A stretch of DNA of 6,710 nt from an uncultured Selenomonadales bacterium (lineage in GTDB: Bacteria; Bacillota; Negativicutes; Selenomonadales; Selenomonadaceae), in NCBI GenBank assembly GCA_946547205.1, contig CAMNPA010000070.1, positions 1 to 6,710 of the forward strand, in the 5' to 3' direction. The translations under genes were made by a program, and so were the position numbers. Under the pieces are notes generated by a model, which saw only the letters and a program-made list of their open reading frames with translations, searched no databases and was not told the origin of the DNA. Positions 1 to 6,061 of the stretch are shown piece by piece. How positions within the stretch are numbered: the stretch's first letter is position 1; each line of letters starts with the position of its first letter.

Positions 1-111
1 TTGATAAATTCGACCGCTAACTTTCCTTACTTACACAATCTGCTTGACACTGCCTGCTCTAATTGTCGTGTGTTCGATTTGGCGCGTAAGTTTCTTTTAA
101 TTTTTTTTCTT

Positions 112-143
112 CTACTTTCTTTTGCTTGCCCAAAAGAAAGTAG
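112..143. repeat. Perfect 13-bp inverted repeat (hairpin)
   Basis: CTACTTTCTTTTG (112-124) and its exact reverse complement CAAAAGAAAGTAG (131-143) are separated by the six bases CTTGCC. It would form a stable hairpin but has no following T tract, so it does not look like a classical terminator on the plus strand. On the minus strand the hairpin is followed by an A/G-rich stretch, not by a T run. Pyrimidine/purine inverted repeats of this style are, from memory, common in intergenic DNA of many bacteria. It lies inside the long repeat element. Confidence 0.8.
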
Positions 144-214
144 CAAAGAAAAGGGCACCGCTACGCGCGGAGCGAGGCAAACTTTTCAACACATTCAACC
201 GTTCACGTTGATTC

Positions 215-246
215 AATTCCTCATTCCTCATTCCTAATTCCTAATT
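215..246. repeat. Heptamer tandem array (AATTCCT family)
   Basis: Four consecutive 7-bp units (AATTCCT, CATTCCT, CATTCCT, AATTCCT) are followed by a partial AATT. The unit AATTCCT is a rotation of the CTAATTC unit repeated at 6044-6081. The array is flanked by two copies of TTGATTCA in direct orientation (208-215 and 245-252), which overlap its edges. Confidence 0.8.
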
Positions 247-321
247 GATTCAGCGTGTCCATGCGCGCCGGGTATCAATTTCTTTCAACGCAACTTTAAC
301 AACAGCCCCTAACTGAATTAA

Positions 322-350
322 TTGCGTGCGAGAAAATTTTTTGCTACAAT
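322..350 (+). promoter_or_regulatory. Probable sigma-70 promoter of the zinc-ribbon gene
   Basis: The -10 box TACAAT (345-350) is preceded by TG at 342-343, giving an extended -10 of the form TGnTACAAT. A weak -35 box TTGCGT (322-327) lies 17 bp upstream. The start of transcription would fall near 357, leaving a leader of about 24 bases that contains the GGAGGTG ribosome site at 369-375. Confidence 0.6.
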
Positions 351-380
351 CTGCGCGGCAACAACTTTGGAGGTGTTGAA

Positions 381-1484
381 ATGGCTGATTCATCGGTTAG
401 TTATAAATGCCCGAACTGCGGCGCACCGCTCAGCTTTCTGCCCGGCAAAAAAACTGTCACTTGCGAATATTGCGGGACGGAATTTGAAGTCAGCGCGATT
501 GAAGAACTTTTCCGCGACAAACAGGAACTTGCGGCACGTGCGGCGGAAGCTCAAGAAGCTAAGTGGGAGACTGAAGACGCCGGCTCCGAATGGACAAACG
601 ACGAGGCTAAAACTCTGCACGCGTTCACATGCTCAAGTTGCGGCGCGGAACTCGTTTGCGACGAAAACACCATGGCGACCGAGTGTGTCTATTGCGGCAA
701 CCCGACGATGATTCCGAAACGTTTCGACGGCATGTTAAAGCCCGATTACGTTATCCCGTTCAAAAAGACTAAGCAGGATGCCGTAAACGCGCTCAAGGAA
801 TTTTACAAAGGTCACATGCTCCTGCCGAGCAACTTCACTGCAAATAACCGCGTCGAGGCAATTCAACCAATGTACGTTCCCTTTTGGCTGTTCGATTCAA
901 AAATCACTGCGCAGGCTGAATTTCGCGGATCAAAAATTCGCACATACAGCGCGGGCAATGAAGTCGTCACGGAGACTCGCATTTACAACTGTCGACGCGT
1001 CGGAACGATGAGCTTTGAACGAATTCCCGTTGACGGCTCAAAAAAGATGGACGATACTTACATGGAGAGCATTGAACCGTTTAATTACGGCGACCTTGTC
1101 GAATTCAGCGCGGCTTATTTGACTGGCTACCTTGCCGACAAATACGACGTGACCGCCGAAGAATCCGCGCCGCGTGCCGATAAACGTGTCGAGACGAGTG
1201 CCGTTGAAGTTTTAAAAAGTTCGGTTGAAGGCTTCGACGTCGTGCAAATTGAAAATGCCGCCGTCATCAAAGACGTTGGCAAAGTTTCATATGCGATGGT
1301 GCCCGTGTGGATTTTGACGACGCGCTACAACGACAAGCCCTATACTTTCATGATGAACGGACAAACGGGCAAAGTTGTCGGCAGTTTACCATACGACACG
1401 ACGAAAGCATTTTTATATCCCGCGCTGTGTTCGTTGGTGCTGATGCCGGTACTTTACTTCGTGATTCGTTCGCTGCTGTATTAA
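381..1484 (+). CDS. Double zinc-ribbon (TFIIB-type) protein with C-terminal membrane anchor, function unknown
   Basis: This 367-residue protein begins with two CxxC...CxxC zinc ribbons: Cys10/13/28/31 (CPNC...CEYC) and Cys84/87/102/105 (CSSC...CVYC). They are separated by an acidic, Ala/Glu-rich and probably helical linker at about 40-75. The region from about 115 to 340 contains VIPFKK and a YVPFWLFD segment, which I recall from Firmicutes proteins annotated as TFIIB-type zinc ribbon-containing and sometimes misnamed as primosomal helicase. The last 25 residues (about 343-367) are strongly hydrophobic and look like one membrane helix, so the body probably faces the cytoplasm as a tail-anchored protein. 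The ATG is fixed by GGAGGTG five bases upstream. The gene has its own promoter, stands alone, and ends in a bidirectional terminator facing the GntR gene. Its 3' end is copied downstream. There is no evidence of enzymatic function; zinc binding is inferred from the cysteines. Confidence 0.88.
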   Translation: MADSSVSYKCPNCGAPLSFLPGKKTVTCEYCGTEFEVSAIEELFRDKQELAARAAEAQEAKWETEDAGSEWTNDEAKTLHAFTCSSCGAELVCDENTMATECVYCGNPTMIPKRFDGMLKPDYVIPFKKTKQDAVNALKEFYKGHMLLPSNFTANNRVEAIQPMYVPFWLFDSKITAQAEFRGSKIRTYSAGNEVVTETRIYNCRRVGTMSFERIPVDGSKKMDDTYMESIEPFNYGDLVEFSAAYLTGYLADKYDVTAEESAPRADKRVETSAVEVLKSSVEGFDVVQIENAAVIKDVGKVSYAMVPVWILTTRYNDKPYTFMMNGQTGKVVGSLPYDTTKAFLYPALCSLVLMPVLYFVIRSLLY

Positions 1485-1525
1485 AAAAAAATAGAGACCG
1501 TCCGCCGTGGACGATCTCTTTTTTT
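1483..1525. terminator. Bidirectional intrinsic terminator, copy 1
   Basis: An 11-bp stem AGAGACCGTCC (1493-1503) pairs with GGACGATCTCT (1509-1519), with one C/A mismatch and the five-base loop GCCGT. A seven-T run (1519-1525) follows. On the other side is a nine-A run (1483-1491) that becomes a T tract when read from the minus strand. It begins at the stop codon of the zinc-ribbon gene and serves that gene. Confidence 0.88.
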
Positions 1526-1534
1526 AATGCAATG

Positions 1535-1565
1535 TCACTTGCGCAGAGTGTTATAGCGATAAAAA
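1535..1565 (-). pseudogene. Duplicated 3' remnant of the GntR regulator
   Basis: Read on the minus strand these 31 bases would encode FYRYNTLRK and a stop, identical to the end of the regulator gene at 1756-1786. The reading frame is cut at the duplication junction (about 1566), so this is a non-functional scar of the tandem duplication. It indicates that copy 1 originally abutted the regulator gene. Confidence 0.85.
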
Positions 1566-1570
1566 ATTTC

Positions 1571-1705
1571 GCCGTCATCAAAGACGTTGGCAAAGTTGTC
1601 GGCAGTTTACCATACGACACGACGAAAGCATTTTTATATCCCGCGCTGTGTTCGTTGGTGCTGATGCCGGTACTTTACTTCGTGATTCGTTCGCTGCTGT
1701 ATTAA
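1571..1705 (+). pseudogene. 3' fragment of the zinc-ribbon gene (duplicate)
   Basis: Forty-four codons and a stop repeat the C-terminal end of the upstream gene: the segment AVIKDVGK is fused directly to VVGSLPYD and continues through the whole membrane helix to the same ending, RSLLY. Thirty residues present in the intact gene between the two parts are missing, in frame. The fragment has no start codon in its own frame near the junction and no ribosome site, and a terminator stands just upstream, so expression is unlikely. A GTG-initiated open frame from 1307 runs into it, but only through the wrong frame of the intact gene and across the terminator. Confidence 0.88.
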
Positions 1706-1746
1706 AAAAAAATAGAGACCGTCCGCCGTGGACGATCTCTTTTTTT
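1704..1746. terminator. Bidirectional intrinsic terminator, copy 2
   Basis: This is an exact copy of the first terminator: stem 1714-1724 with 1730-1740, loop 1725-1729, T run 1740-1746 and A run 1704-1712. It starts about ten bases beyond the stop codon of the GntR gene, reading on the minus strand, where the A run becomes a T tract. This copy is therefore the main terminator for the regulator, while copy 1 serves the zinc-ribbon gene. Confidence 0.87.
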
Positions 1747-1755
1747 AATGCAATG

Positions 1756-2487
1756 TCACTTGCGCAGAGTGTTATAGCGATAAAAATAACCGGCGACGAG
1801 CATTTGACGTGCCGCATCGTCTTTCTTGAACTTGACGACTTTGAAAAGATCTTCGTGCGCCTTTTTAAGTTCGTCGTTCTTTCCGGCTTGAATCATGTTG
1901 CGAATCGTTGTCATGCGAATTTCGCTGGTCAAAGTCCGAACGAGTCTGGCGATTTGTCCGAGCAGAGAATTATGCGCGGCGGTGGAAATTGCCTCGTGAA
2001 ATTCGTCGTCGGCAATGAAAACGTCTTCCACGTTGCCGCTGTCAATCGTGAGAAATAGTTTGTGAAGTTTTTCTTCCAACTGGAACACGTCTTCGGTCTT
2101 GGCTTTTTCCATTGCCAATTCGAGTATGCCGAAGTCGACCCACTCGCGCAATTCTTTGAGTGAGTCGATTGAATCGGATTGATCGAGAATTATTCCGTAG
2201 AGCAACGGATTAATCATTTTGTCGGAGAAACCGCTTGCAACGAATGTTCCTTCCGGTCGACGAATATCTAGCACGCCGAAGGATACCAAAATTTTTATTG
2301 CCTCGCGTATGGAGTTGCGCCCGACGCCGAAACTTGCCGCAAGCTCCATTTCAGTCGGCAACTTGTCACCGGGACGAAGTTCTTTGTAAATCATTGCATA
2401 AGTCAAACGATCTATAACTTGCTGAACAACCGATGTGTTATCAATCGGGCGCAAGAAACTTTTTTCACTAACCTCGCCGACTGCCAT
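1756..2487 (-). CDS. GntR-family transcriptional regulator, FadR/FCD subfamily
   Basis: The N-terminal part (about residues 20-84) is a GntR winged helix-turn-helix, with PGDKLPTEMELA, the recognition-helix segment VGRNSIREAIKIL and the wing RRPEGTFV. Residues about 105-235 are a helical FCD ligand-binding domain. Of the usual metal ligands I see D160-x3-H164 and H211, but the fourth position, normally His shortly after the conserved Met, is Ala232. Metal binding may therefore be altered. The effector is not identifiable; relatives respond to small carboxylates or acyl-CoA. I chose the ATG at 2487 because AAAGGA lies about 11 bases upstream. The alternative ATG at 2499 adds four residues but has AAAGG directly against it, with no spacing. 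The gene has a consensus promoter, is convergent with the zinc-ribbon gene and divergent from the RTX gene. It may control itself or the RTX gene; this is not shown. Confidence 0.92.
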   Translation of the reverse strand: MAVGEVSEKSFLRPIDNTSVVQQVIDRLTYAMIYKELRPGDKLPTEMELAASFGVGRNSIREAIKILVSFGVLDIRRPEGTFVASGFSDKMINPLLYGIILDQSDSIDSLKELREWVDFGILELAMEKAKTEDVFQLEEKLHKLFLTIDSGNVEDVFIADDEFHEAISTAAHNSLLGQIARLVRTLTSEIRMTTIRNMIQAGKNDELKKAHEDLFKVVKFKKDDAARQMLVAGYFYRYNTLRK

Positions 2488-2523
2488 ACGGCACAACATC
2501 CTTTCTGCAGTAATTTCGTTCTA

Positions 2524-2551
2524 ATTATAACTTGCAAAATTAACGTGTCAA
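2524..2551 (-). promoter_or_regulatory. Consensus sigma-70 promoter of the GntR regulator
   Basis: Read on the minus strand, a perfect -35 TTGACA (2551-2546) and a perfect -10 TATAAT (2529-2524) are separated by 16 bp. Transcription should start near 2517, giving a leader of about 30 bases to the ATG at 2487. A promoter this strong for a repressor-type gene suggests control by an operator, but I found no convincing palindrome. Confidence 0.88.
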
Positions 2552-2557
2552 GCAAAA

Positions 2558-2572
2558 TAGGGACTAGGGACT
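2558..2572. repeat. Two-copy variant heptamer
   Basis: TAGGGAC occurs twice in tandem (2558-2564, 2565-2571) and is followed by T. In the minus orientation of the other arrays the unit is TAGGAAT, so the three sites share the pattern TAGG-purine-A-pyrimidine. It lies just upstream of the regulator's -35 box. Confidence 0.5.
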
Positions 2573-2593
2573 GTTGGTAAATTTTATTCGGCT

Positions 2594-2690
2594 CGTGCGT
2601 TTGATTTGGCGTGTAAAATTTTTTTTGTTTATTGAACTTACTTTTCTTTTGCTGATGCGTCCATGCGCGCCGGGTCTCAGCTCAATTAAA
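2594..2690 (+). repeat. Intergenic repeat element, short copy
   Basis: This is the second copy of the element at 67-290. It retains block 1 (2594-2616), the pyrimidine-rich part with CTTTTGCT (about 2640-2653) and the identical 17-mer core (2659-2675). It lacks the hairpin, the GC palindrome and the heptamer array that lie between these blocks in the long copy. It occupies the centre of the 352-bp gap between the divergent regulator and RTX genes. Otherwise the gap holds only the two promoters and the heptamers. Confidence 0.55.
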
Positions 2691-2736
2691 CGTGATTTTT
2701 TTCAACACGCTCCAGTTTTTTTTATCGGGCAAACTT

Positions 2737-2742
2737 TATAAT
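2737..2742 (+). promoter_or_regulatory. Putative -10 box of the RTX protease gene
   Basis: A perfect TATAAT lies about 100 bases before the RTX start codon. At the expected distance upstream there is only a T run (2716-2723) and no good -35 match. The promoter may therefore be weak or need an activator. The predicted leader is about 90 bases and includes the 8-bp palindrome TTCGCGAA at 2757-2764. Confidence 0.5.
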
Positions 2743-2839
2743 ACGATTAAAATTTTTTCGCGAAGCTTGCCTTCAACGTTTTGCATTGTGTAATATTTAC
2801 GGCAGACCTTTGAATTTTTGCAGGAAGGACGGATTCAAC

Positions 2840-5800
2840 ATGACTCCTCAAGAAGTGATAAAAAAATTCATGGCGAAACTTGCGGCGAGCAATTATTCTT
2901 CGTCGTCGTCATTTAAAAAGAGTGCGTTCAATGCTGCCGTCAAAGCGTCGTCAAATTTCACCACCGCGCAAAAAGTTATCGACAGCATGAAGGCGGATCA
3001 GATAAAAGCTGAACAAGCGGCGGTTGAAGAAATTCTCGGCAGTGAATATGCGGGCAAGACCATTTCGGAAATTGATTCGAGCATTTTGAAAGCCAGTGCC
3101 AAAAATTACGACAGCACCAAAATCAGCAAAGCATACACCGGCGCGAGCAAAGATAATCGCTCAACGGTCGAAAACGTCATCAAAGAGCGCAAGGCATATA
3201 TTTTTTTGGAAGAGTATTGCGGCATTCAACTCGGCTCAAAATTTTATCTCAACTCAAGCGGCACGATAACGAGCAGCGGCTCAAGCGGCAACACTGACAC
3301 GGGCGCGATAACCGGCTCCGATGCGAACATTACACTTCAAGCAGGCGATGTCGTTGACGGCGTGACATTGACAACCGATTTAATGAAAGTTCTCGCGTTG
3401 CAGGACGGCATTTCCATTGACGGCGAAAATTTAATCGTCGGCTCCGGCACCAAGAAAACTGCAACTTCCGTCGTTCCCGAAGAGATTGTAAACACTTACA
3501 CCGCCTCAACGTCCGCCGCGCAGATTATCAAGACGAATTCGCGCGCCTGGATTGTTAAGGCGACCTCGGCGAACGACACAATTACTTCAAACGGTGCGGA
3601 CTCAATCAATGCGGGCGCAGGCGACGACGTTATCACTGCAAACAAAATTGGCGCGACGATTACTTCCGGCGACGGCAACGACTCGATAAAAATTTCTTCG
3701 TCCGTCAAAGACCTCACGATAACCGATTTAAGCGCGCTCGACACGTTGACGATTAACGGCACGTTCAAAATCGGCTCGGCGGTCATTGAAGATGAATTGC
3801 TTGTTATCACTGACAAGACCGGCACGCGCAAGGTTCGCTTTGATAATTTCATGAACGCGACCGATTCGACCGTCAAAATTGGCACGACAAGCACGACGTT
3901 TGGCAAATGGTTGACTGACGCCGATATTGACATCAACGACTTGGAGAAGACGACTTACGCGGAAAGCATCGGCGTTAATCCTGCGACGACCTCGACCGAC
4001 TCAAAAGCCTCGAACGTCACAGCTTCCGATGACGGCGATTCGTCCGATGTTGTCACTGTCAATCTTGCTGACGTTGACACGAGCAAGGCGGGCAATGTTT
4101 CCGTCAACGGCGCGATTGTCGGCACAACGTCCAGCACTTATCCAAACGATACGATTTTCACGCGCAACGGTCTGACGATTCATCTTTTGGGCGAATTGAC
4201 GGACGAGACTGTTCTAAGCAACATCTCAAGCGGTGTGGGCGCGAACTCTCCGACGGATTCTAAAGGCACTTCCGTAATCACGCCGCTCACTTACGACGAC
4301 TTGAGCACCAATCAAAAGACGATTATCGCCGGGATTTTCAAATGGTGGGGCAACGAATGCTTGACCTTGAGCGAAGAAAGTTTCGGCTTGAGTTTTAATT
4401 CCGGCAGCCCTTCGATTAACGACATCGGGCTTTACTTTTACGACGGGCAAGGAAAACATAAAGTCTTCGCGACGGTTTGGAATTGGATTGTCTCTTCAAC
4501 GAGCGGCTTAACCAATAAGCTGATGTTGAGCATCAATCTGGACTATTACAAAAATCTTTCCGCGACCGACGTTGACGGCAAACCTTCGTCGGGCACAGCG
4601 TCATTGCTTGACCGCACGTTGGCTCATGAACTCACGCACGCCATCATGGCAACGAATATTCGCCACTTCAATTATCTGCCCAAATTCATCAAGGAAGGTT
4701 CGGCGGAACTCGTTCACGGCATCGACGACAAGCGCGGCAATTATATTTTCCGTGAAGGCTACGACGCAACGTATCTTTCCAACAGTCTAAGTCTGTCGGA
4801 ATACGGCGGCTCCGGCAACAATTACGCCGGCGGTTACGTTTTCCTGCGCTATTTCGCTAAGCAAGCTGCTCTGCAAACTCTCTTCGACGACGTGAATTTT
4901 GACGCGGTTCCGTTTATGGTCATCGGCACAGACGCGGCGGACAGCATCAACAACACACTCGCCGGCGCGACGGTTCAAGCTCTCGGCGGCAACGACACCA
5001 TCACGAATTCTGCTGACAATGTGCATTTCATTTACGGCGGCGGCAACGATTTTATTCAAGGCTTCAACGCGACTTCGACCTTGCAACTCGGCGACGGCTC
5101 CGAAAATTATTCTTTGACGACGAGCGGACTCGACAACGTTATCATTGTCGGCGACGCGTCCATCACACTTGAAGGCACTGCGAATTTCTCGGCGTTGAAC
5201 ATTGACGGCAACAACCTGGCGCATCTGACGTTGACGAACAAATCTGCAACGAAGACGACGATCGGTTCTGCAATTGAGACTGTCGACGCCACTGCTCGCA
5301 CCAAAGCCACGAGAATTGTCGGCAACGCGCTTGACAACACGATTCAAAGCGGCAAGGGCAACGATTATCTTTTCGGCAAGAACGGCGACGATTGCATTGA
5401 CGGCGGCAAAGGAAATGATTATCTTAGCGGCGGAAACGGCAACGACACTCTGCGCGGCTCCGAAGGCAACGATAAACTTTACGGCAACGCTGGCAACGAT
5501 TATCTCTACGGCGACGCAGGCAACGATTCACTTTACGGCAACGACGGCAACGATTATCTCTACGGCAACGACGGCAACGACACATTGAGTGGCGGCAACG
5601 GCTCCGATTATCTTTCCGGCGGCTATGGCAATGATTCTCTCGTCGGCGGCAAAGGTAAAGATACGCTTTGGGCAGGTGCGGGCAATGACAAATTGCTTGG
5701 CGGCTCCGGGAATGATTCACTCGTCGGCGGCAGTGGAACGGATAAACTTTACGGGCAAGACGGCAACGACACCTTGAGCGGCGGCACGGGCAACGATTCA

Positions 5801-6061
5801 CTTTGGGGCGGCAACGGCTCCGATACGTTCCTCTATGCTAAAGGCGACGGCAAAGATATTATCTACGGTTTCGGCGACGACGACCTGTTGCAAATCACCG
5901 GGACTTTCAGCGCGTCTTACAGCAAATCGAAAGGCGAAGTTTATTTCAAAGTCGGCAACACTTCAAAGGCGATAACTTTGCACGACTTCACGGCGTCGAC
6001 TTTCCGCGTCAACAGCACCGATTACAAAATCAGCGGCAAAAAACTAATTCCTAATTCCTAA
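2840..6061 (+). CDS. RTX-type exoprotein with embedded gluzincin zinc metalloprotease domain
   Basis: This 1073-residue protein starts at an ATG with AGGAAGG 11 bases upstream. An in-frame TTG at 2786 has no ribosome site and is rejected. Residues 1-150 form a charged helical domain with no signal peptide, followed by a Ser/Gly/Thr linker. About 243-290 are degenerate RTX repeats, and about 290-480 are a beta-rich Asp/Thr region. About 480-690 form the protease domain, with H596-E-L-T-H600 and, 18 residues later, E619 in KEGSAELVHG. The HExxH-x18-E spacing and the EGxAE motif are those of clan MA(E) gluzincins such as the M1 family. It continues with YAGGYVFLRYFAKQ. RTX-like repeats resume at about 695, and 18 nonapeptides span 838-999. 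The C-terminal cap (1000-1073) probably carries the type I secretion signal. No transporter genes are present here. Secretion, calcium binding and proteolysis are inferences. The last codons and the stop lie in a heptamer array. Confidence 0.9.
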   Translation: MTPQEVIKKFMAKLAASNYSSSSSFKKSAFNAAVKASSNFTTAQKVIDSMKADQIKAEQAAVEEILGSEYAGKTISEIDSSILKASAKNYDSTKISKAYTGASKDNRSTVENVIKERKAYIFLEEYCGIQLGSKFYLNSSGTITSSGSSGNTDTGAITGSDANITLQAGDVVDGVTLTTDLMKVLALQDGISIDGENLIVGSGTKKTATSVVPEEIVNTYTASTSAAQIIKTNSRAWIVKATSANDTITSNGADSINAGAGDDVITANKIGATITSGDGNDSIKISSSVKDLTITDLSALDTLTINGTFKIGSAVIEDELLVITDKTGTRKVRFDNFMNATDSTVKIGTTSTTFGKWLTDADIDINDLEKTTYAESIGVNPATTSTDSKASNVTASDDGDSSDVVTVNLADVDTSKAGNVSVNGAIVGTTSSTYPNDTIFTRNGLTIHLLGELTDETVLSNISSGVGANSPTDSKGTSVITPLTYDDLSTNQKTIIAGIFKWWGNECLTLSEESFGLSFNSGSPSINDIGLYFYDGQGKHKVFATVWNWIVSSTSGLTNKLMLSINLDYYKNLSATDVDGKPSSGTASLLDRTLAHELTHAIMATNIRHFNYLPKFIKEGSAELVHGIDDKRGNYIFREGYDATYLSNSLSLSEYGGSGNNYAGGYVFLRYFAKQAALQTLFDDVNFDAVPFMVIGTDAADSINNTLAGATVQALGGNDTITNSADNVHFIYGGGNDFIQGFNATSTLQLGDGSENYSLTTSGLDNVIIVGDASITLEGTANFSALNIDGNNLAHLTLTNKSATKTTIGSAIETVDATARTKATRIVGNALDNTIQSGKGNDYLFGKNGDDCIDGGKGNDYLSGGNGNDTLRGSEGNDKLYGNAGNDYLYGDAGNDSLYGNDGNDYLYGNDGNDTLSGGNGSDYLSGGYGNDSLVGGKGKDTLWAGAGNDKLLGGSGNDSLVGGSGTDKLYGQDGNDTLSGGTGNDSLWGGNGSDTFLYAKGDGKDIIYGFGDDDLLQITGTFSASYSKSKGEVYFKVGNTSKAITLHDFTASTFRVNSTDYKISGKKLIPNS
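4625..4708 (+). other. Zinc-protease active-site segment of the RTX protein
   Basis: The codons for HELTH are at 4625-4639 (His596, Glu597, His600). The third predicted zinc ligand, Glu619, and the second conserved Glu623 follow in the motif EGSAELV. Exactly 18 residues lie between His600 and Glu619. All residues needed for a gluzincin active site are present, so the domain is predicted to be catalytically competent. Confidence 0.8.
5351..5836 (+). repeat. 18 tandem RTX nonapeptide repeats (27-bp units)
   Basis: Eighteen consecutive nine-residue units follow the pattern GxGNDxLxG (for example GKGNDYLSG, NDGNDYLYG, GSGNDSLVG), without insertions. Units 12 (GKGKDTLWA) and 18 (GNGSDTFLY) deviate, and the last marks the end of the roll. 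At DNA level neighbouring units share long stretches; a 21-bp stretch recurs 54 bp apart (5492-5512 and 5546-5566). This suggests growth by unequal exchange of two-unit blocks. Such repeats form a calcium-bound parallel beta-roll that folds outside the cell. Confidence 0.93.

Larger units (their letters stand above)
67..290 (+). repeat. Intergenic repeat element, long copy
   Basis: This non-coding stretch shares blocks, in the same order, with a shorter stretch at 2594-2690. Block 1 (67-89 against 2594-2616) differs at only 3 of 23 positions, all C/T changes. Block 2 is the pyrimidine-rich part ending CTTTTGCT. Block 3 is the identical 17-mer GTCCATGCGCGCCGGGT (257-273 against 2659-2675). Between blocks 2 and 3 this copy carries extra material: a 13-bp inverted repeat, an imperfect palindrome around the GC-rich bases near 160-175, and a heptamer array. 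Both copies sit upstream of a plus-strand gene. It looks like a dispersed repeat of the genome; its outer ends are not defined from two copies. Bases 1-66 before it show nothing recognisable. Confidence 0.6.
1259..1565 (+). repeat. Source copy of a tandem duplication
   Basis: This interval (3' 226 bp of the zinc-ribbon gene, the terminator, and the last 31 bp of the facing GntR gene) is repeated directly at 1570-1786. Bases 1368-1565 recur without a mismatch at 1589-1786 (198 bp, offset 221). Bases 1259-1286 recur at 1570-1597 (28 bp, offset 311). The difference between offsets is a 90-bp loss in the downstream copy. The two copies are joined by about four extra bases (ATTT, 1566-1569). Confidence 0.93.
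1570..1786 (+). repeat. Derived copy of the tandem duplication, with 90-bp internal deletion
   Basis: This 217-bp copy derives from the 307-bp unit 1259-1565. The missing 90 bp lie between two occurrences of GGCAAAGTT (1278-1286 and 1368-1376 in the source), and the copy retains a single GGCAAAGTT at 1589-1597. This is the signature of deletion between short direct repeats. All bases outside the deletion match, so the event is recent or the copies are kept alike. The real 3' end of the GntR gene (1756-1786) belongs to this copy. Confidence 0.93.

Noticed and set aside
44..66. TTGACA at 44-49 as a plus-strand promoter
   Set aside because: No acceptable -10 box lies 16-18 bp downstream, and no gene follows closely.
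1..237. Open frame of 78 codons beginning with TTG at the window edge
   Set aside because: No ribosome site can be seen, and most of it is the translated intergenic repeat (hairpin and heptamer array). It shows no recognisable protein features.
1307..1705. GTG-initiated open frame of 132 codons joining the end of the zinc-ribbon gene to the duplicated fragment
   Set aside because: It uses the wrong frame of the intact gene for half its length, crosses an intrinsic terminator, and exists only because the duplication shifted frames. No ribosome site.
2757..2764. Palindrome TTCGCGAA after the RTX -10 box as a possible operator
   Set aside because: Eight bases alone are too short to support an operator, and no second copy was found in the gap.
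2786..2839. Upstream TTG start for the RTX protein, adding 18 residues
   Set aside because: It lacks a ribosome site, while the ATG at 2840 has AGGAAGG upstream and begins the charged helical domain.
4787..5347. Long minus-strand open frames opposite the RTX gene (also 3496-3936 and 5424-5801)
   Set aside because: They are shadows of the repetitive coding frame, with biased composition rich in Arg, Cys or Val and no ribosome sites.
5351..5836. Regular 27-bp repeats considered as a CRISPR-like or minisatellite array
   Set aside because: The period matches the nine-residue RTX unit exactly and the frame is open throughout, so the repeat is coding.
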